Part shown: piece by piece, positions 8,883 to 16,541 of the stretch
How positions within the stretch are numbered: the first letter of the stretch is position 1
Layout of the letters: each line of letters begins with the position of its first letter
Source: Halomarinibacterium sp041392205
Lineage (GTDB): Bacteria; Bacteroidota; Bacteroidia; Flavobacteriales; Flavobacteriaceae
Assembly: GCA_041392205.1 (NCBI GenBank)
Contig: JAWKMO010000002.1
Span: forward strand, 1-64,000
Reading direction: 5' to 3'
Length of the DNA stretch: 64,000 nt
Made by a program: the position numbers and the translations under genes
Notes under the pieces: model-generated
What the model was told of the DNA's origin: nothing
The model's database searches: none
Seen by the model: the letters and a program-made list of their open reading frames with translations, nothing else

Positions 8883-9110
8883 TTAAAGAATCCATTCAAT
8901 TTCAATTTGCAACGCCGTTTCTTTTCTAATGGCAAGATGGCTTCCATTAATATTAATATATAAAGGGTCGTTAAAGGGAGCACGTTGTACCAGAGTAACT
9001 TCGTTTCCAGGGAGACACCCCATTTCAAGAAGTTTTAATGGGATTAAATCTACCGAAAATTCGGTAATAATTCCTTTTTCCCCTTTTTGAAGCGATGCAA
9101 TGGTGGGCAT
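8883..9110 (-). CDS. feoA: Ferrous iron transport protein A (FeoA)
   Basis: A 75-residue SH3-like FeoA domain: LKLLEMGCLPGNEVTLVQRA is the family core, followed by the turn DPLYININGSHLAIRKETA. It is the first gene of the feo operon and sits 2 bp before feoB. FeoA is a small cytoplasmic partner thought to regulate FeoB. A -7 element lies about 31 bp upstream of the start codon. Confidence 0.93.
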   Translation of the reverse strand: MPTIASLQKGEKGIITEFSVDLIPLKLLEMGCLPGNEVTLVQRAPFNDPLYININGSHLAIRKETALQIEIEWIL

Positions 9111-9140
9111 TGTTCTTATTTAGACTGATTTTAAACAATG

Positions 9141-9148
9141 CAAATGTA
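9141..9148 (-). promoter_or_regulatory. -7 promoter element of the feo operon
   Basis: On the minus strand the sequence reads TACATTTG, matching the Bacteroidota consensus TAnnTTTG, about 31 bp upstream of the feoA start codon. No palindrome like the one before the DtxR-family gene is seen here, so control by that regulator is not supported by the sequence. Confidence 0.6.
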
Positions 9149-9173
9149 ACAAAAAAATGGGGTAAAAAAATGA

Positions 9174-9842
9174 CTATTGGGCTTCTTTCTCAAGAATTTC
9201 AATGTCTTCTAGTAATTGCGCTATCGCTTTAGGATTTGTTCCATCATAAAAACCTCTAATTCGTTTTTGAGAATCCACTAATACAAAATTTTCGGTATGT
9301 ACTAAGTCGTATTCGTTATAAGGCACGTCTTTGGCTACCAAATACGATTTCCTTGCCAATTCGTAAATTTGTTTTTTATCACCCGTAACCAAGTTCCATT
9401 TTGCATCATCTACCCCTTTTTCTAAAGCATATTTTTTAAGTTGTGCCACGGTATCAATTTCTGGAGTAACCGTGTGAGAAAGCAAAAGTACATTAGATTT
9501 ATTTTTTATTTGGGTTTGAATCTGAGCCATGTGATTAGTCATAATTGGACAAATGGTAACGCAAGTGGTAAAAAAGAAATCGGCTACATAGATTTTATCT
9601 TTATAATGCTCTTGAGTAATGGTATCGCCATTTTGATTAACTAAAGTAAAATGTGCAATAGTGTGGTACTTTCTTTTGTATTGAAGGGTACTATCAACCA
9701 ATTCGGCATTTACATCGCTTGGTTGATATATTTTAAGTGTTTTTTGAGGAGACAGTATTTGAAATATAGAAAAAATGATAATGATAGAAAGCATCAATAA
9801 TACCATTCCAAAAAATTTATATTTTGCAAAAAAAGAAAGCAT
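9174..9842 (-). CDS. SCO1/SenC-family copper chaperone
   Basis: A 222-residue protein with one N-terminal membrane helix (residues 12-30) and a periplasmic thioredoxin-like SCO domain. The copper ligands are visible: CVTIC at Cys94 and Cys98, and His182 in VHTENF. SCO proteins deliver copper to cytochrome c oxidase CuA or act as thiol reductants. I choose the ATG at 9842: a -7 element TAACTTTG lies just upstream on the minus strand, inside the region a longer TTG start at 9875 would have to translate. It is transcribed away from rseP. Confidence 0.9.
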   Translation of the reverse strand: MLSFFAKYKFFGMVLLMLSIIIIFSIFQILSPQKTLKIYQPSDVNAELVDSTLQYKRKYHTIAHFTLVNQNGDTITQEHYKDKIYVADFFFTTCVTICPIMTNHMAQIQTQIKNKSNVLLLSHTVTPEIDTVAQLKKYALEKGVDDAKWNLVTGDKKQIYELARKSYLVAKDVPYNEYDLVHTENFVLVDSQKRIRGFYDGTNPKAIAQLLEDIEILEKEAQ

Positions 9843-9963
9843 TTGTTTTAAAATTTTGGCAAAGTTACGGTTCAAAAATCGGCTATAAAAACTGTAACGG
9901 TTAAAAGTTTTGTAATACTAACTGCCAATGGTTGTTTTATTTTTTTTGCAAAGAGTAAAGCGT

Positions 9964-9971
9964 TACTTTTG
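9964..9971 (+). promoter_or_regulatory. -7 promoter element of rseP
   Basis: TACTTTTG matches TAnnTTTG and lies 27 bp before the rseP start codon, in the divergent spacer between rseP and the SCO gene. Confidence 0.55.
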
Positions 9972-9997
9972 TCGTTCAATTTTTTTGAAAGGAACCT

Positions 9998-11341
9998 ATG
10001 GAGTTTTTTATTAAGATATCACAGTTTTTACTAAGTCTATCCTTACTTATTATATTACACGAATTTGGACATTATTTACCTGCCCGGTTGTTTAAAACCA
10101 AGGTCGAAAAATTCTTCCTTTTTTTTGATGTAAAATTTGCGCTATTTAAAAAGAAAATTGGGGAAACTGTCTATGGTATAGGCTGGTTGCCTTTGGGAGG
10201 GTATGTTAAAATTGCCGGAATGATTGATGAGAGTATGGATAAGGAGCAAATGGCACAACCCGCACAACCTTGGGAATTTAGAAGCAAACCCGCCTGGCAG
10301 CGATTAATTATTATGCTGGGAGGTGTTATTGTTAATTTTATTGTGGCCTTATTGGTTTATATTTTTGCTTCCTATTATTATGGCGATACCGATATTGCTA
10401 CGAATAGTTTAAAAGATGGTTTTGCCGTTGAAAACCCCATTTTAAAAAACATTGGTTTTCAAACGGGAGATAAAATAGTTTCGGTAGATGGAAAAACCTT
10501 CGAGAATTTTTCTGATTTACGAAAAAGCATCATTACTGCAGATAAAATTACTGTTTTAAGAAAGGGTGAAGAAATAAGTTATACGTTACCTGAAGATTTT
10601 TTAGGGCAGTTAAGTGATAGTGAGGATCGCACCCTTTTTCAATTACGTATTCCTTTCTTAGTAGGCGAAGTAGATAAATCCTCTGCTAATATTGATGCTG
10701 GATTAAAAGAAGGTGATTATATATCAGCGGTAAATGGAGAAGCACTCCCGTATTATGATTTATTGACCAAAAAATTACCCGAATATAAAGGACAAACTAT
10801 AGATGCAACCATTATTAGAGAAGGTACTACTATGCAAGTACCCTTAAAAGTTAATCAAGAGGGCAAAGTAGGTATTTATCCTGGACAAAGTTATCCAATA
10901 ATGGAAAAGCTTGGTTTTGTAAAAGTTGTAACCAAAGAATACGGCTTTTTTGAAAGTTTTGGGGTGGGAGTACAAAAATTTGGATCACAAATGAGTAACT
11001 ATTGGGATCAGCTTCGAAAAATATTTAATCCAAGTACTGGCGCTTATAAAGGCGTAGGAGGTTTTAAAGCCATTTTTGATATTTTTCCAAACACTTGGAG
11101 TTGGGAAGCTTTTTGGAGTATTACTGCCTTTTTATCTATTATGCTAGGGGTGTTAAATTTACTCCCTATACCTGCATTAGATGGTGGCCACGTAATGTTT
11201 TTATTGTGGGAAATGATTACAGGAAAAAAACCTGGCGATAAGTTTATGGAGTATGCACAAATGGTTGGATTCTTTTTATTAATTGCTTTGGTGTTGTTTG
11301 CTAATGGTAATGATATTTATCGTGCCATTGTAGGGAAATAA
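9998..11341 (+). CDS. rseP: RIP-family site-2 zinc metalloprotease RseP
   Basis: The 447-residue protein has the zinc motif HEFGH at residues 21-25 in the first membrane helix, the G-rich loop GWLPLGGYVKIAGM, and PDZ-like regions in the periplasmic part (LKNIGFQTGDKIVSVDG and DAGLKEGDYISAVNG). The second catalytic motif LLPIPALDGGH is near the C-terminus. It cuts membrane-embedded substrates such as anti-sigma factors. It stands alone between the SCO gene and tRNA-Asn. Membrane-anchored anti-sigma proteins such as the one encoded at 46530 are conceivable substrates, but that link is only inference. Confidence 0.93.
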   Translation: MEFFIKISQFLLSLSLLIILHEFGHYLPARLFKTKVEKFFLFFDVKFALFKKKIGETVYGIGWLPLGGYVKIAGMIDESMDKEQMAQPAQPWEFRSKPAWQRLIIMLGGVIVNFIVALLVYIFASYYYGDTDIATNSLKDGFAVENPILKNIGFQTGDKIVSVDGKTFENFSDLRKSIITADKITVLRKGEEISYTLPEDFLGQLSDSEDRTLFQLRIPFLVGEVDKSSANIDAGLKEGDYISAVNGEALPYYDLLTKKLPEYKGQTIDATIIREGTTMQVPLKVNQEGKVGIYPGQSYPIMEKLGFVKVVTKEYGFFESFGVGVQKFGSQMSNYWDQLRKIFNPSTGAYKGVGGFKAIFDIFPNTWSWEAFWSITAFLSIMLGVLNLLPIPALDGGHVMFLLWEMITGKKPGDKFMEYAQMVGFFLLIALVLFANGNDIYRAIVGK

Positions 11342-11370
11342 AAAAATTAAAAATTCTTTTTTGTTCCCTT

Positions 11371-11399
11371 AAAAAATAATCTATATTTGCATCCGCTTA
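11371..11399 (+). promoter_or_regulatory. Promoter of tRNA-Asn
   Basis: TTG at 11371-11373, an 18-bp spacer and TATATTTG at 11392-11399 form a textbook Bacteroidota promoter (TTG-N17-23-TAnnTTTG). It ends 14 bp before the mature tRNA-Asn. Confidence 0.75.
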
Positions 11400-11413
11400 A
11401 AAGGAAAACACCT

Positions 11414-11487
11414 TCCTCCTTAGCTCAGTTGGTTAGAGCATCTGACTGTTAATCAGAGGGTCGCTGGTTCGAGCCCAGCAGGAGGAG
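11414..11487 (+). tRNA. tRNA-Asn (anticodon GTT)
   Basis: A 74-nt cloverleaf: acceptor stem TCCTCCT/AGGAGGA, D stem GCTC/GAGC, anticodon stem TCTGA/TCAGA around loop CTGTTAA (anticodon GTT), five-base variable loop, and T arm GCTGG-TTCGAGC-CCAGC. The CCA end is not encoded in full; the discriminator G is followed by CA. A hairpin terminator follows directly. The 3' end of this gene is partly repeated about 4.9 kb downstream. Confidence 0.97.
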
Positions 11488-11493
11488 CAGAAT

Positions 11494-11523
11494 AAAAATC
11501 CGGTCATTCGACCGGATTTTTTT
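11494..11523 (+). terminator. Terminator after tRNA-Asn
   Basis: Stem of 12 bp (AAAAATCCGGTC / GACCGGATTTTT) with a four-base loop ATTC and a run of T residues, beginning 6 bp after the tRNA. Confidence 0.85.
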
Positions 11524-11908
11524 GTTTTAGTGTAATTGTGCCCAAACTCAACGACCCGCCCAGCGACAATCTGGCTCTTTCGTTAAAAAAGGGTGATTAA
11601 AAAGGTTTAGGGCACCATTGGAGCTAGTTGAAATAAAATTCTGGTACTATTTTTGAACCTATTATGACTGAGGGGATATTCCCTTACAAAGCAATAACTT
11701 CTTCATTTGCTTCGTTTTACAAAATACAATTGGTTGGTATATCTATGGTATAAGCAGGCTATAACTATGGTATAAGTATGGTATAACATGCACTTTAAGT
11801 GCGGTATGAATGCCCTATAAGTAGCCTATAAGATTACTTTAATACGAAGTTGCCATACGGTTTAGTAACCATTGAAAAGGTAACAAGGAAAATTTTAAAA
11901 AATATGAT
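11524..11908. other. Intergenic region with short TA-rich repeats
   Basis: No gene is seen in these 385 bases. The right part holds the decamer TATGGTATAA at 11744, 11766 and 11777 (offsets of 22 and 11 bp, about one helical turn), a GCACTT-T-AAGTGC palindrome at 11790-11802, and the pair CCTATAAG/CCTATAAG. The spacing looks like an iteron-type protein-binding array, but no known system was recognised. Confidence 0.5.
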
Positions 11909-12652
11909 ATGGGAAAAGTAAAAGAGTCATTAGTACCGTTTGTTGGTACCTTGGGCGGTCTTAACTTTTATTTTTTAGATGGTAAGTATACCGTACGGAG
12001 GGCGGGAGGGGGGTTTAGTGCCCGTGTCCATAAAAAGAGTCCGCGCATCCAGGAGAACAAAAGTGAATTTGCTCTGGCTGCCCAACCCAATAAGGATTTG
12101 CGAAGGGCTTTATATCCATTAACCCAAAATTTTACTATTCCTTACTTACACAGTAGGTTACAGGGGGCGTTATTGCGTTTCCGAAAATTTACGCCCGGCA
12201 AGCGAGGCGAACGCGATGTGTACCAGAGCTTGGTAACTGAGTCAGGGTTACAGGTCTTAAAAGCCTTTGACTATAGCCCCTTATGCCCTATGGAGACGGC
12301 ATTGCCCTACACTGTTACGAATGATGAAACTACGGCTACTCTGGTTTTGAGTAAGCCGGATGCTTCCTTATTAAAGACCCCAAAGGGAGCCACCCACATT
12401 AAAATACGGATGACGGTAGTATGCCCCGATGCGCAGCAAAGAGAAATGGATAGCTACCCCAGCCCGGAGGTGCTTATAGATATTAAGGCATTGCCCGATA
12501 GCTTGGTTTTGACTCCCGAAAAAAACCCGCCGAAAAAAGGCCCCTTTTTGGTGTACTTAAGGGTTTGGTTCGCTAAAGACGAGAATGGCCGTATGGTTGA
12601 ACTTAAAAGCAAAGATGCTTTGGGCCTTTGGTGTGTGAGATACCATCCATAG
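11909..12652 (+). CDS. GC-rich hypothetical protein (DUF6266-like)
   Basis: A 247-residue soluble protein without signal peptide or membrane helix. The N-terminus (GTLGGLNFYFLDGKYTVRRA) resembles a family of Bacteroidota proteins of unknown function that open with a short Gly-rich strand followed by a (G)KYxVRR segment, often annotated near DUF6266. That assignment is from memory of the pattern and is tentative. The rest is beta-rich with a Pro-rich linker near NPPKKGPFLVYL. Its GC content is clearly higher than that of its neighbours, and it sits alone behind a TA-rich repeat array next to tRNA-Asn, which points to horizontal acquisition. Confidence 0.6.
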   Translation: MGKVKESLVPFVGTLGGLNFYFLDGKYTVRRAGGGFSARVHKKSPRIQENKSEFALAAQPNKDLRRALYPLTQNFTIPYLHSRLQGALLRFRKFTPGKRGERDVYQSLVTESGLQVLKAFDYSPLCPMETALPYTVTNDETTATLVLSKPDASLLKTPKGATHIKIRMTVVCPDAQQREMDSYPSPEVLIDIKALPDSLVLTPEKNPPKKGPFLVYLRVWFAKDENGRMVELKSKDALGLWCVRYHP

Positions 12653-12829
12653 GCTTAAGAGTTTTAAAAAGAAATCAGTTCCCATTAGTTATTAGGACAA
12701 ATATGCTCCTAAATCATATATTTTGTAATGGGTGTTACTAATTTTCCTTTTCGGGACGTTGCTATCTGCATTGATTTTTCATAATATAAGTGTTTTATAA
12801 ACTCCTTCATCTCTAGGGGTGTCAAAATT

Positions 12830-12861
12830 AAAAGCCCCTTCTAATGCTAGAAGGGGCTTTT
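12830..12861 (-). terminator. Hairpin terminator
   Basis: A 14-bp stem AAAAGCCCCTTCTA / TAGAAGGGGCTTTT with loop ATGC. It lies just downstream, in the minus direction, of the truncated T9SS gene ending at 12889, and in principle works on both strands. Confidence 0.8.
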
Positions 12862-12888
12862 CAACCTAATTAACTTAATCTATTTAAC

Positions 12889-13294
12889 TTATTCTTTAAT
12901 TAATTGTTTTGTAATAGTTCCTGTTTCACTTTGGATAATTACTACATAGGTAGCCGAAGCAAGCATAGCAATATCCAATGCTTTTTCAGTTCCCATCCCT
13001 TTTAAATCAAAGGATTTTACTAAGCGACCCGTTACATCATAGATGTTTGCATTCTCTAATGGAATGGCTTGTGGGTTGCTAATGTTAACCACCGCTTTGG
13101 CGGGGTTAGGATACATCACAATGGTCGAAATATCAAATCTAGGATCGTTTGTTCCCAAGGTGCTATCCACAATTAACTCGAAGGTACAAGTACCAATATT
13201 GCCCGATTCATCCTCGGCCGTGATGGTCACGGTGTAGGTTCCCTCACCAAGTAAGGTTCCCGGTGCAGGATCTTGAGTGGTTATTGTAATCCTC
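12889..13294 (-). pseudogene. Remnant of a HYR-domain T9SS cargo protein
   Basis: Only the C-terminal end of a secreted protein remains. Reading on the minus strand, an in-frame stop lies just upstream of ITITTQDPAPG. It is followed by the end of a HYR/Ig-like repeat (GEGTYTVTITAEDESGNIGT) and then an intact T9SS type A sorting domain (MYPNPAKAVVNIS to TGTITKQLIKE). There is no signal peptide or mature domain upstream; the next 130 bp hold only a terminator and unrelated sequence. The sorting domain is well kept, so the truncation is probably recent. An open frame from 13230 exists but is unlikely to make a functional protein. Confidence 0.75.
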
Positions 13295-13364
13295 TACAAA
13301 GAAGTCCATCTCTTTTTGCATGGTTCCGAGCTATGATCTTGAGCTGAGCTTCAGTTCAATATGG

Positions 13365-13391
13365 AAAAGACTGCCTTTTCGGCAGTCTTTT
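13365..13391 (-). terminator. Terminator of the T9SS protein gene
   Basis: An 11-bp stem AAAAGACTGCC / GGCAGTCTTTT around a five-base loop, 43 bp after the stop of the gene at 13434-14786 on the minus strand. Confidence 0.75.
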
Positions 13392-13433
13392 GTATTATTA
13401 TTTCTTTGTAAAGCTTATATGTTCCTTACAGAT

Positions 13434-14786
13434 CTATTCCTTAATTATTTTGTAAGTTTTGATCTCCTCTCCAATAATCAACTTCACTATATAAATCCCT
13501 CTTGAGAAGGAACTCATATCTAGGGTTACGTGATTAGTTTTGTCGAGGGTTTCTACAAGAATAGGCATCCCATCAAAACCATAAATGGAAACGTTACCGG
13601 TAATATCCTTCCCAAAACTAAAACTCATGTGATCTTTAATGGGATTCGGATAAATTCTAACCAGCATTTTTTCATTCTCTAAAGGAAGAATATTACTTCT
13701 CCTGCAGTCGATGACCCTAAAGAACTGCAATGGTGCCGAGTCCCAAATTGGACCCACGCTGAGACTGACGGCATAGAGCTTAGAAGGGTCGAATGTCCTT
13801 GAGGTCCATCCGTTATTGGCCGATGGGACACCAATGAGTGTTGTGAGATCAATATTGCTTGGGGCTTCCCCTGGCCCTACCCATCCCTCGTAATAGTCCG
13901 TGATAATTTCCCAAGGCGAAAGACTGAATTCTGATATCCTAATGTGGTACCCGTCTTCATTGGCACTACAACTGCCATCAATACGAACCTCTTGTAGGCA
14001 CAATTGCTTAACCGGTTTGGGGCCGTAATCGGAAGGTTCTGTATGTTCAGAATAAATATCTTTTATCTCAAAGCATGCCTTTACCTTTGGTACTTTTTTC
14101 AGCTCCACATCATCGATGAAAATAGGGTTCAACAGGGTTGCCTGCCCCTTGATGCGTATTTCCAATCTATTATAACCCTGACTAACATCTCCAGCATCCA
14201 GATTAAAATATCCCTTTTTTTGTCTCCAATCTGATGACGGTTGACCCGTACCTTCACATGACACATAATAAAAAACAGGATCTATATAGGTACTTGTGTA
14301 CACGATTTTCCCAATCTCACAATTATCACCATTTCTCAACACAAACTCAAGCTGTAGAGGGGGGTTGGGGTTATCCATAACCAATGTATTAATTTCCCTA
14401 GATACATAGCACGATACTTCATAAGAAAAATCTTCTGTTAGGGACTCTATTATGGTCCCTTTAACCGACTCACCTGTTGTTGGCTCCGTAGAATTGTTGA
14501 ACATGTGCACATACCTTTTATTGAAAGGATCATCGTTTACACGGGGAATAAGCACATTTTCAACATAACAGCTCATATATCCGTTTATATCGTACAGATC
14601 GGGAGAGCACCAATCTGCGGTCAAGAATTGTTTCCGACAACCATTGCTCCATCCCGTTGCGTGATCTACCTGATTAATGGTTGTGGATGTGATGCCGTTT
14701 TCGAACCCAGGGTTCTCAATGAGATTTTCCTGTGCTATTAGGGAATGGCAACATACCGTAATAAAAAGCAAAATGTATTTTTTCAT
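13434..14786 (-). CDS. Secreted protein with T9SS type A sorting domain
   Basis: The 450-residue protein has a signal peptide (residues 1-18, cleavage near LIAQ). The N-terminal region starts NLIENPGFENG, a pattern seen in jelly-roll carbohydrate-binding-like or choice-of-anchor domains, with conserved aromatic and Cys residues up to about residue 230. A second region of about 120 residues has several Cys. A C-terminal sorting domain ends it (IYPNPIKDHMSFSF to KTYKIIKE). It would be exported across the outer membrane by T9SS and cell-attached or released. No catalytic motif was recognised. It lies in the accessory segment between the two tRNAs and has its own terminator. Confidence 0.75.
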   Translation of the reverse strand: MKKYILLFITVCCHSLIAQENLIENPGFENGITSTTINQVDHATGWSNGCRKQFLTADWCSPDLYDINGYMSCYVENVLIPRVNDDPFNKRYVHMFNNSTEPTTGESVKGTIIESLTEDFSYEVSCYVSREINTLVMDNPNPPLQLEFVLRNGDNCEIGKIVYTSTYIDPVFYYVSCEGTGQPSSDWRQKKGYFNLDAGDVSQGYNRLEIRIKGQATLLNPIFIDDVELKKVPKVKACFEIKDIYSEHTEPSDYGPKPVKQLCLQEVRIDGSCSANEDGYHIRISEFSLSPWEIITDYYEGWVGPGEAPSNIDLTTLIGVPSANNGWTSRTFDPSKLYAVSLSVGPIWDSAPLQFFRVIDCRRSNILPLENEKMLVRIYPNPIKDHMSFSFGKDITGNVSIYGFDGMPILVETLDKTNHVTLDMSSFSRGIYIVKLIIGEEIKTYKIIKE

Positions 14787-14950
14787 GTGTATATTTTTTT
14801 GGTTATTGTTCTTTTGTTGGGTTGCAAAACAGCCATAAACAAATGACAGTCTTACTGTAATGGATAAGATTTCTTGTCATCCAAAAATACTACGCTAATT
14901 TAATCGCGGTTTCTTGATCAACGTTCCCATTTCCCGATAAAGGTCAAGAA

Positions 14951-16081
14951 TCAAGACACATTTGCTTGTTTCCTATATTCGGAAGGGATAACACCGGTAT
15001 GGTTTTTAAAGGAACTGTAAAAAGCTGATCTGGAATTAAAGCCCGATTCCAAACCAATTGCAACGATGGTATAATTTTGGTAACTGGGATCTTTAAGAAG
15101 TCTTTGGGCCTCATTGACCCTCAGGTTATTGATATAGTTAGGGAAGTTTAACCCTGTATTTTTATTTATCAATCGAGAGAGATATCCCTCACTGAGTTCA
15201 AAACATTCAGCCACCGAGCTTAGGCTAATGGAAGGGTCTATATATAGTTTGTCTTTTCTAATGGTACGGTCTATGTCTTCGTATCGGTTTTTTCCCTTAT
15301 TGAAACCATTGCCATTGCAACCCACTTTTAGATGGGAGAGGTTCTCCCTTATTTTTTTCCGTTGATTGAATATCCCCAAATGATAGATTCCCTGATATCC
15401 CATCCAATAGATGAGTAGCGACATGGATATCCACAGTATGTAAGTGGTTATACGTTCGGTTTCGATATCTCCATCAATAAAGTTGTTGTAAATGGTTATT
15501 AACACCCAAATAAAAAAAACGGCCATTGCCAGCAATAGCAGCCTTTTTAACCAGAGTACCCCTATCCTAATGCTGCTGAGACTATGTCCACTATTTTTAT
15601 AAGTGACAATCTTTTTGTATCCCTTATATATGGCAAAGGCAGTACAGAGAATGGAAATATAACTAAGGACATTATAGAACCCTTGAATCCATACAGTATC
15701 TATGTTTATAGAGTCTTTCCAATATACTTGTTGCAGCAAAAAAAACAAACAAAATGGGAAACTTATGTAAAATGGGTACATATAGTATCTAGGAATTTTT
15801 TTTGATCCCAAATAACTAATAATGAAATAATAAAATGCTGGGAACATGAGTAAATCCCATTGTATGGGGAAAAGCCAGTAATAGTCCCAATTGTAATGGG
15901 AAACGATGTTTGTGTCCAAAAACCAGAAATAGACATTGTTAAGGGAGACCAGAAGTATATAATATGCTAGATATTTATTGGGTTTGGCATTGAACTTTTT
16001 TGAAAACAAAACAACAATTCCAAAAAGTAACCCGTGTATACTGGCACTCAGGATAAATAAATTGAAGGGGTTAAAGAGCAT
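14951..16081 (-). CDS. Membrane-anchored AraC-family transcriptional regulator
   Basis: The first 240 residues of this 376-residue protein contain about seven hydrophobic segments (for example NLFILSASIHGLLFGIVVLF and LLLLAMAVFFIWVLITIY). The C-terminal 110 residues are an AraC-type double helix-turn-helix (SLSSVAECFELSEGYLSRLI and YTIVAIGLESGFNSRSAFYS), ending FKNHTGVIPSEYRKQ. Bacteroidota have many such multi-pass AraC regulators, whose ligands are mostly unknown. It is upstream of, and in the same direction as, the T9SS protein gene 164 bp away, which is a possible target. Confidence 0.85.
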   Translation of the reverse strand: MLFNPFNLFILSASIHGLLFGIVVLFSKKFNAKPNKYLAYYILLVSLNNVYFWFLDTNIVSHYNWDYYWLFPIQWDLLMFPAFYYFIISYLGSKKIPRYYMYPFYISFPFCLFFLLQQVYWKDSINIDTVWIQGFYNVLSYISILCTAFAIYKGYKKIVTYKNSGHSLSSIRIGVLWLKRLLLLAMAVFFIWVLITIYNNFIDGDIETERITTYILWISMSLLIYWMGYQGIYHLGIFNQRKKIRENLSHLKVGCNGNGFNKGKNRYEDIDRTIRKDKLYIDPSISLSSVAECFELSEGYLSRLINKNTGLNFPNYINNLRVNEAQRLLKDPSYQNYTIVAIGLESGFNSRSAFYSSFKNHTGVIPSEYRKQANVS

Positions 16082-16464
16082 GGATCAGTTTGTTCTATAG
16101 ACTTGAAAGCCATTAATAATTTACTACAAATCCAAAACATGCCAGATTGTTACCCCAAAAGACCGAAGAGTCATCCTCTTTCTGGTTACTTTCTTCTAAT
16201 TTCCATTGTTAGAATTGCATTCAAGATCTTAACGCAACAAAAGTTGCAAATTATTAATGTTACAATTTAATTATTTTATCCAAAAAACTACTCCGAAAAT
16301 TTGGAAAAATGTTAAAAAACAGCCTCAGTTCGAACACAGTAGGGGTTATCTTTTTTAGTTAACTCGCTAACAATGAGCGGAATGCGGTTCGATAATGAAC
16401 TAATAGGAGGAGCAAAACAAAACCCACTCATAAAGAGTGGGTTTTTTTATCTTTACTTATTTTA
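16082..16464. other. Intergenic region with tRNA-like remnants
   Basis: No gene is seen. At 16327-16345 a stretch resembles the T arm and acceptor end of tRNA-Asn with several changes. At 16386-16392 GGTTCGA recurs, and 16405-16414 repeats AGGAGGAGCA, identical to the 3' end of tRNA-Asn at 11480-11489. A strong terminator follows. This looks like the far border of an insertion at the tRNA-Asn gene, or a decayed second tRNA copy. Confidence 0.5.
16419..16448 (+). terminator. Hairpin terminator before tRNA-Arg
   Basis: An 11-bp stem AAAACCCACTC / GAGTGGGTTTT with loop ATAAA and a T run. It immediately follows the tRNA-Asn-like AGGAGGAGCA remnant, as a tRNA terminator would. Confidence 0.8.
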
Positions 16465-16536
16465 GGCCTCGTAGTTCAATGGATAGAATAGAAGTTTCCT
16501 AAACTTTAGATCCAAGTTCGATTCTTGGCGAGGCTA
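16465..16536 (+). tRNA. tRNA-Arg (anticodon CCT)
   Basis: A 72-nt cloverleaf: acceptor GGCCTCG/CGAGGCT (one G-U pair), T at position 8, anticodon stem GAAGT/ACTTT around loop TTCCTAA (anticodon CCT), short variable loop, and T arm CCAAG-TTCGATT-CTTGG. No CCA is encoded. It ends 5 bp before the stop codon of the convergent dehydrogenase gene. Confidence 0.9.
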
Positions 16537-16541
16537 CAATT

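Noticed and set aside
9145..9150. TGTAAC half-site upstream of feoA as a possible fifth Crp/Fnr-type operator.
   Set aside because: There is no second half at the 4-bp spacing; a similar half-site near 9889 also lacks its partner.
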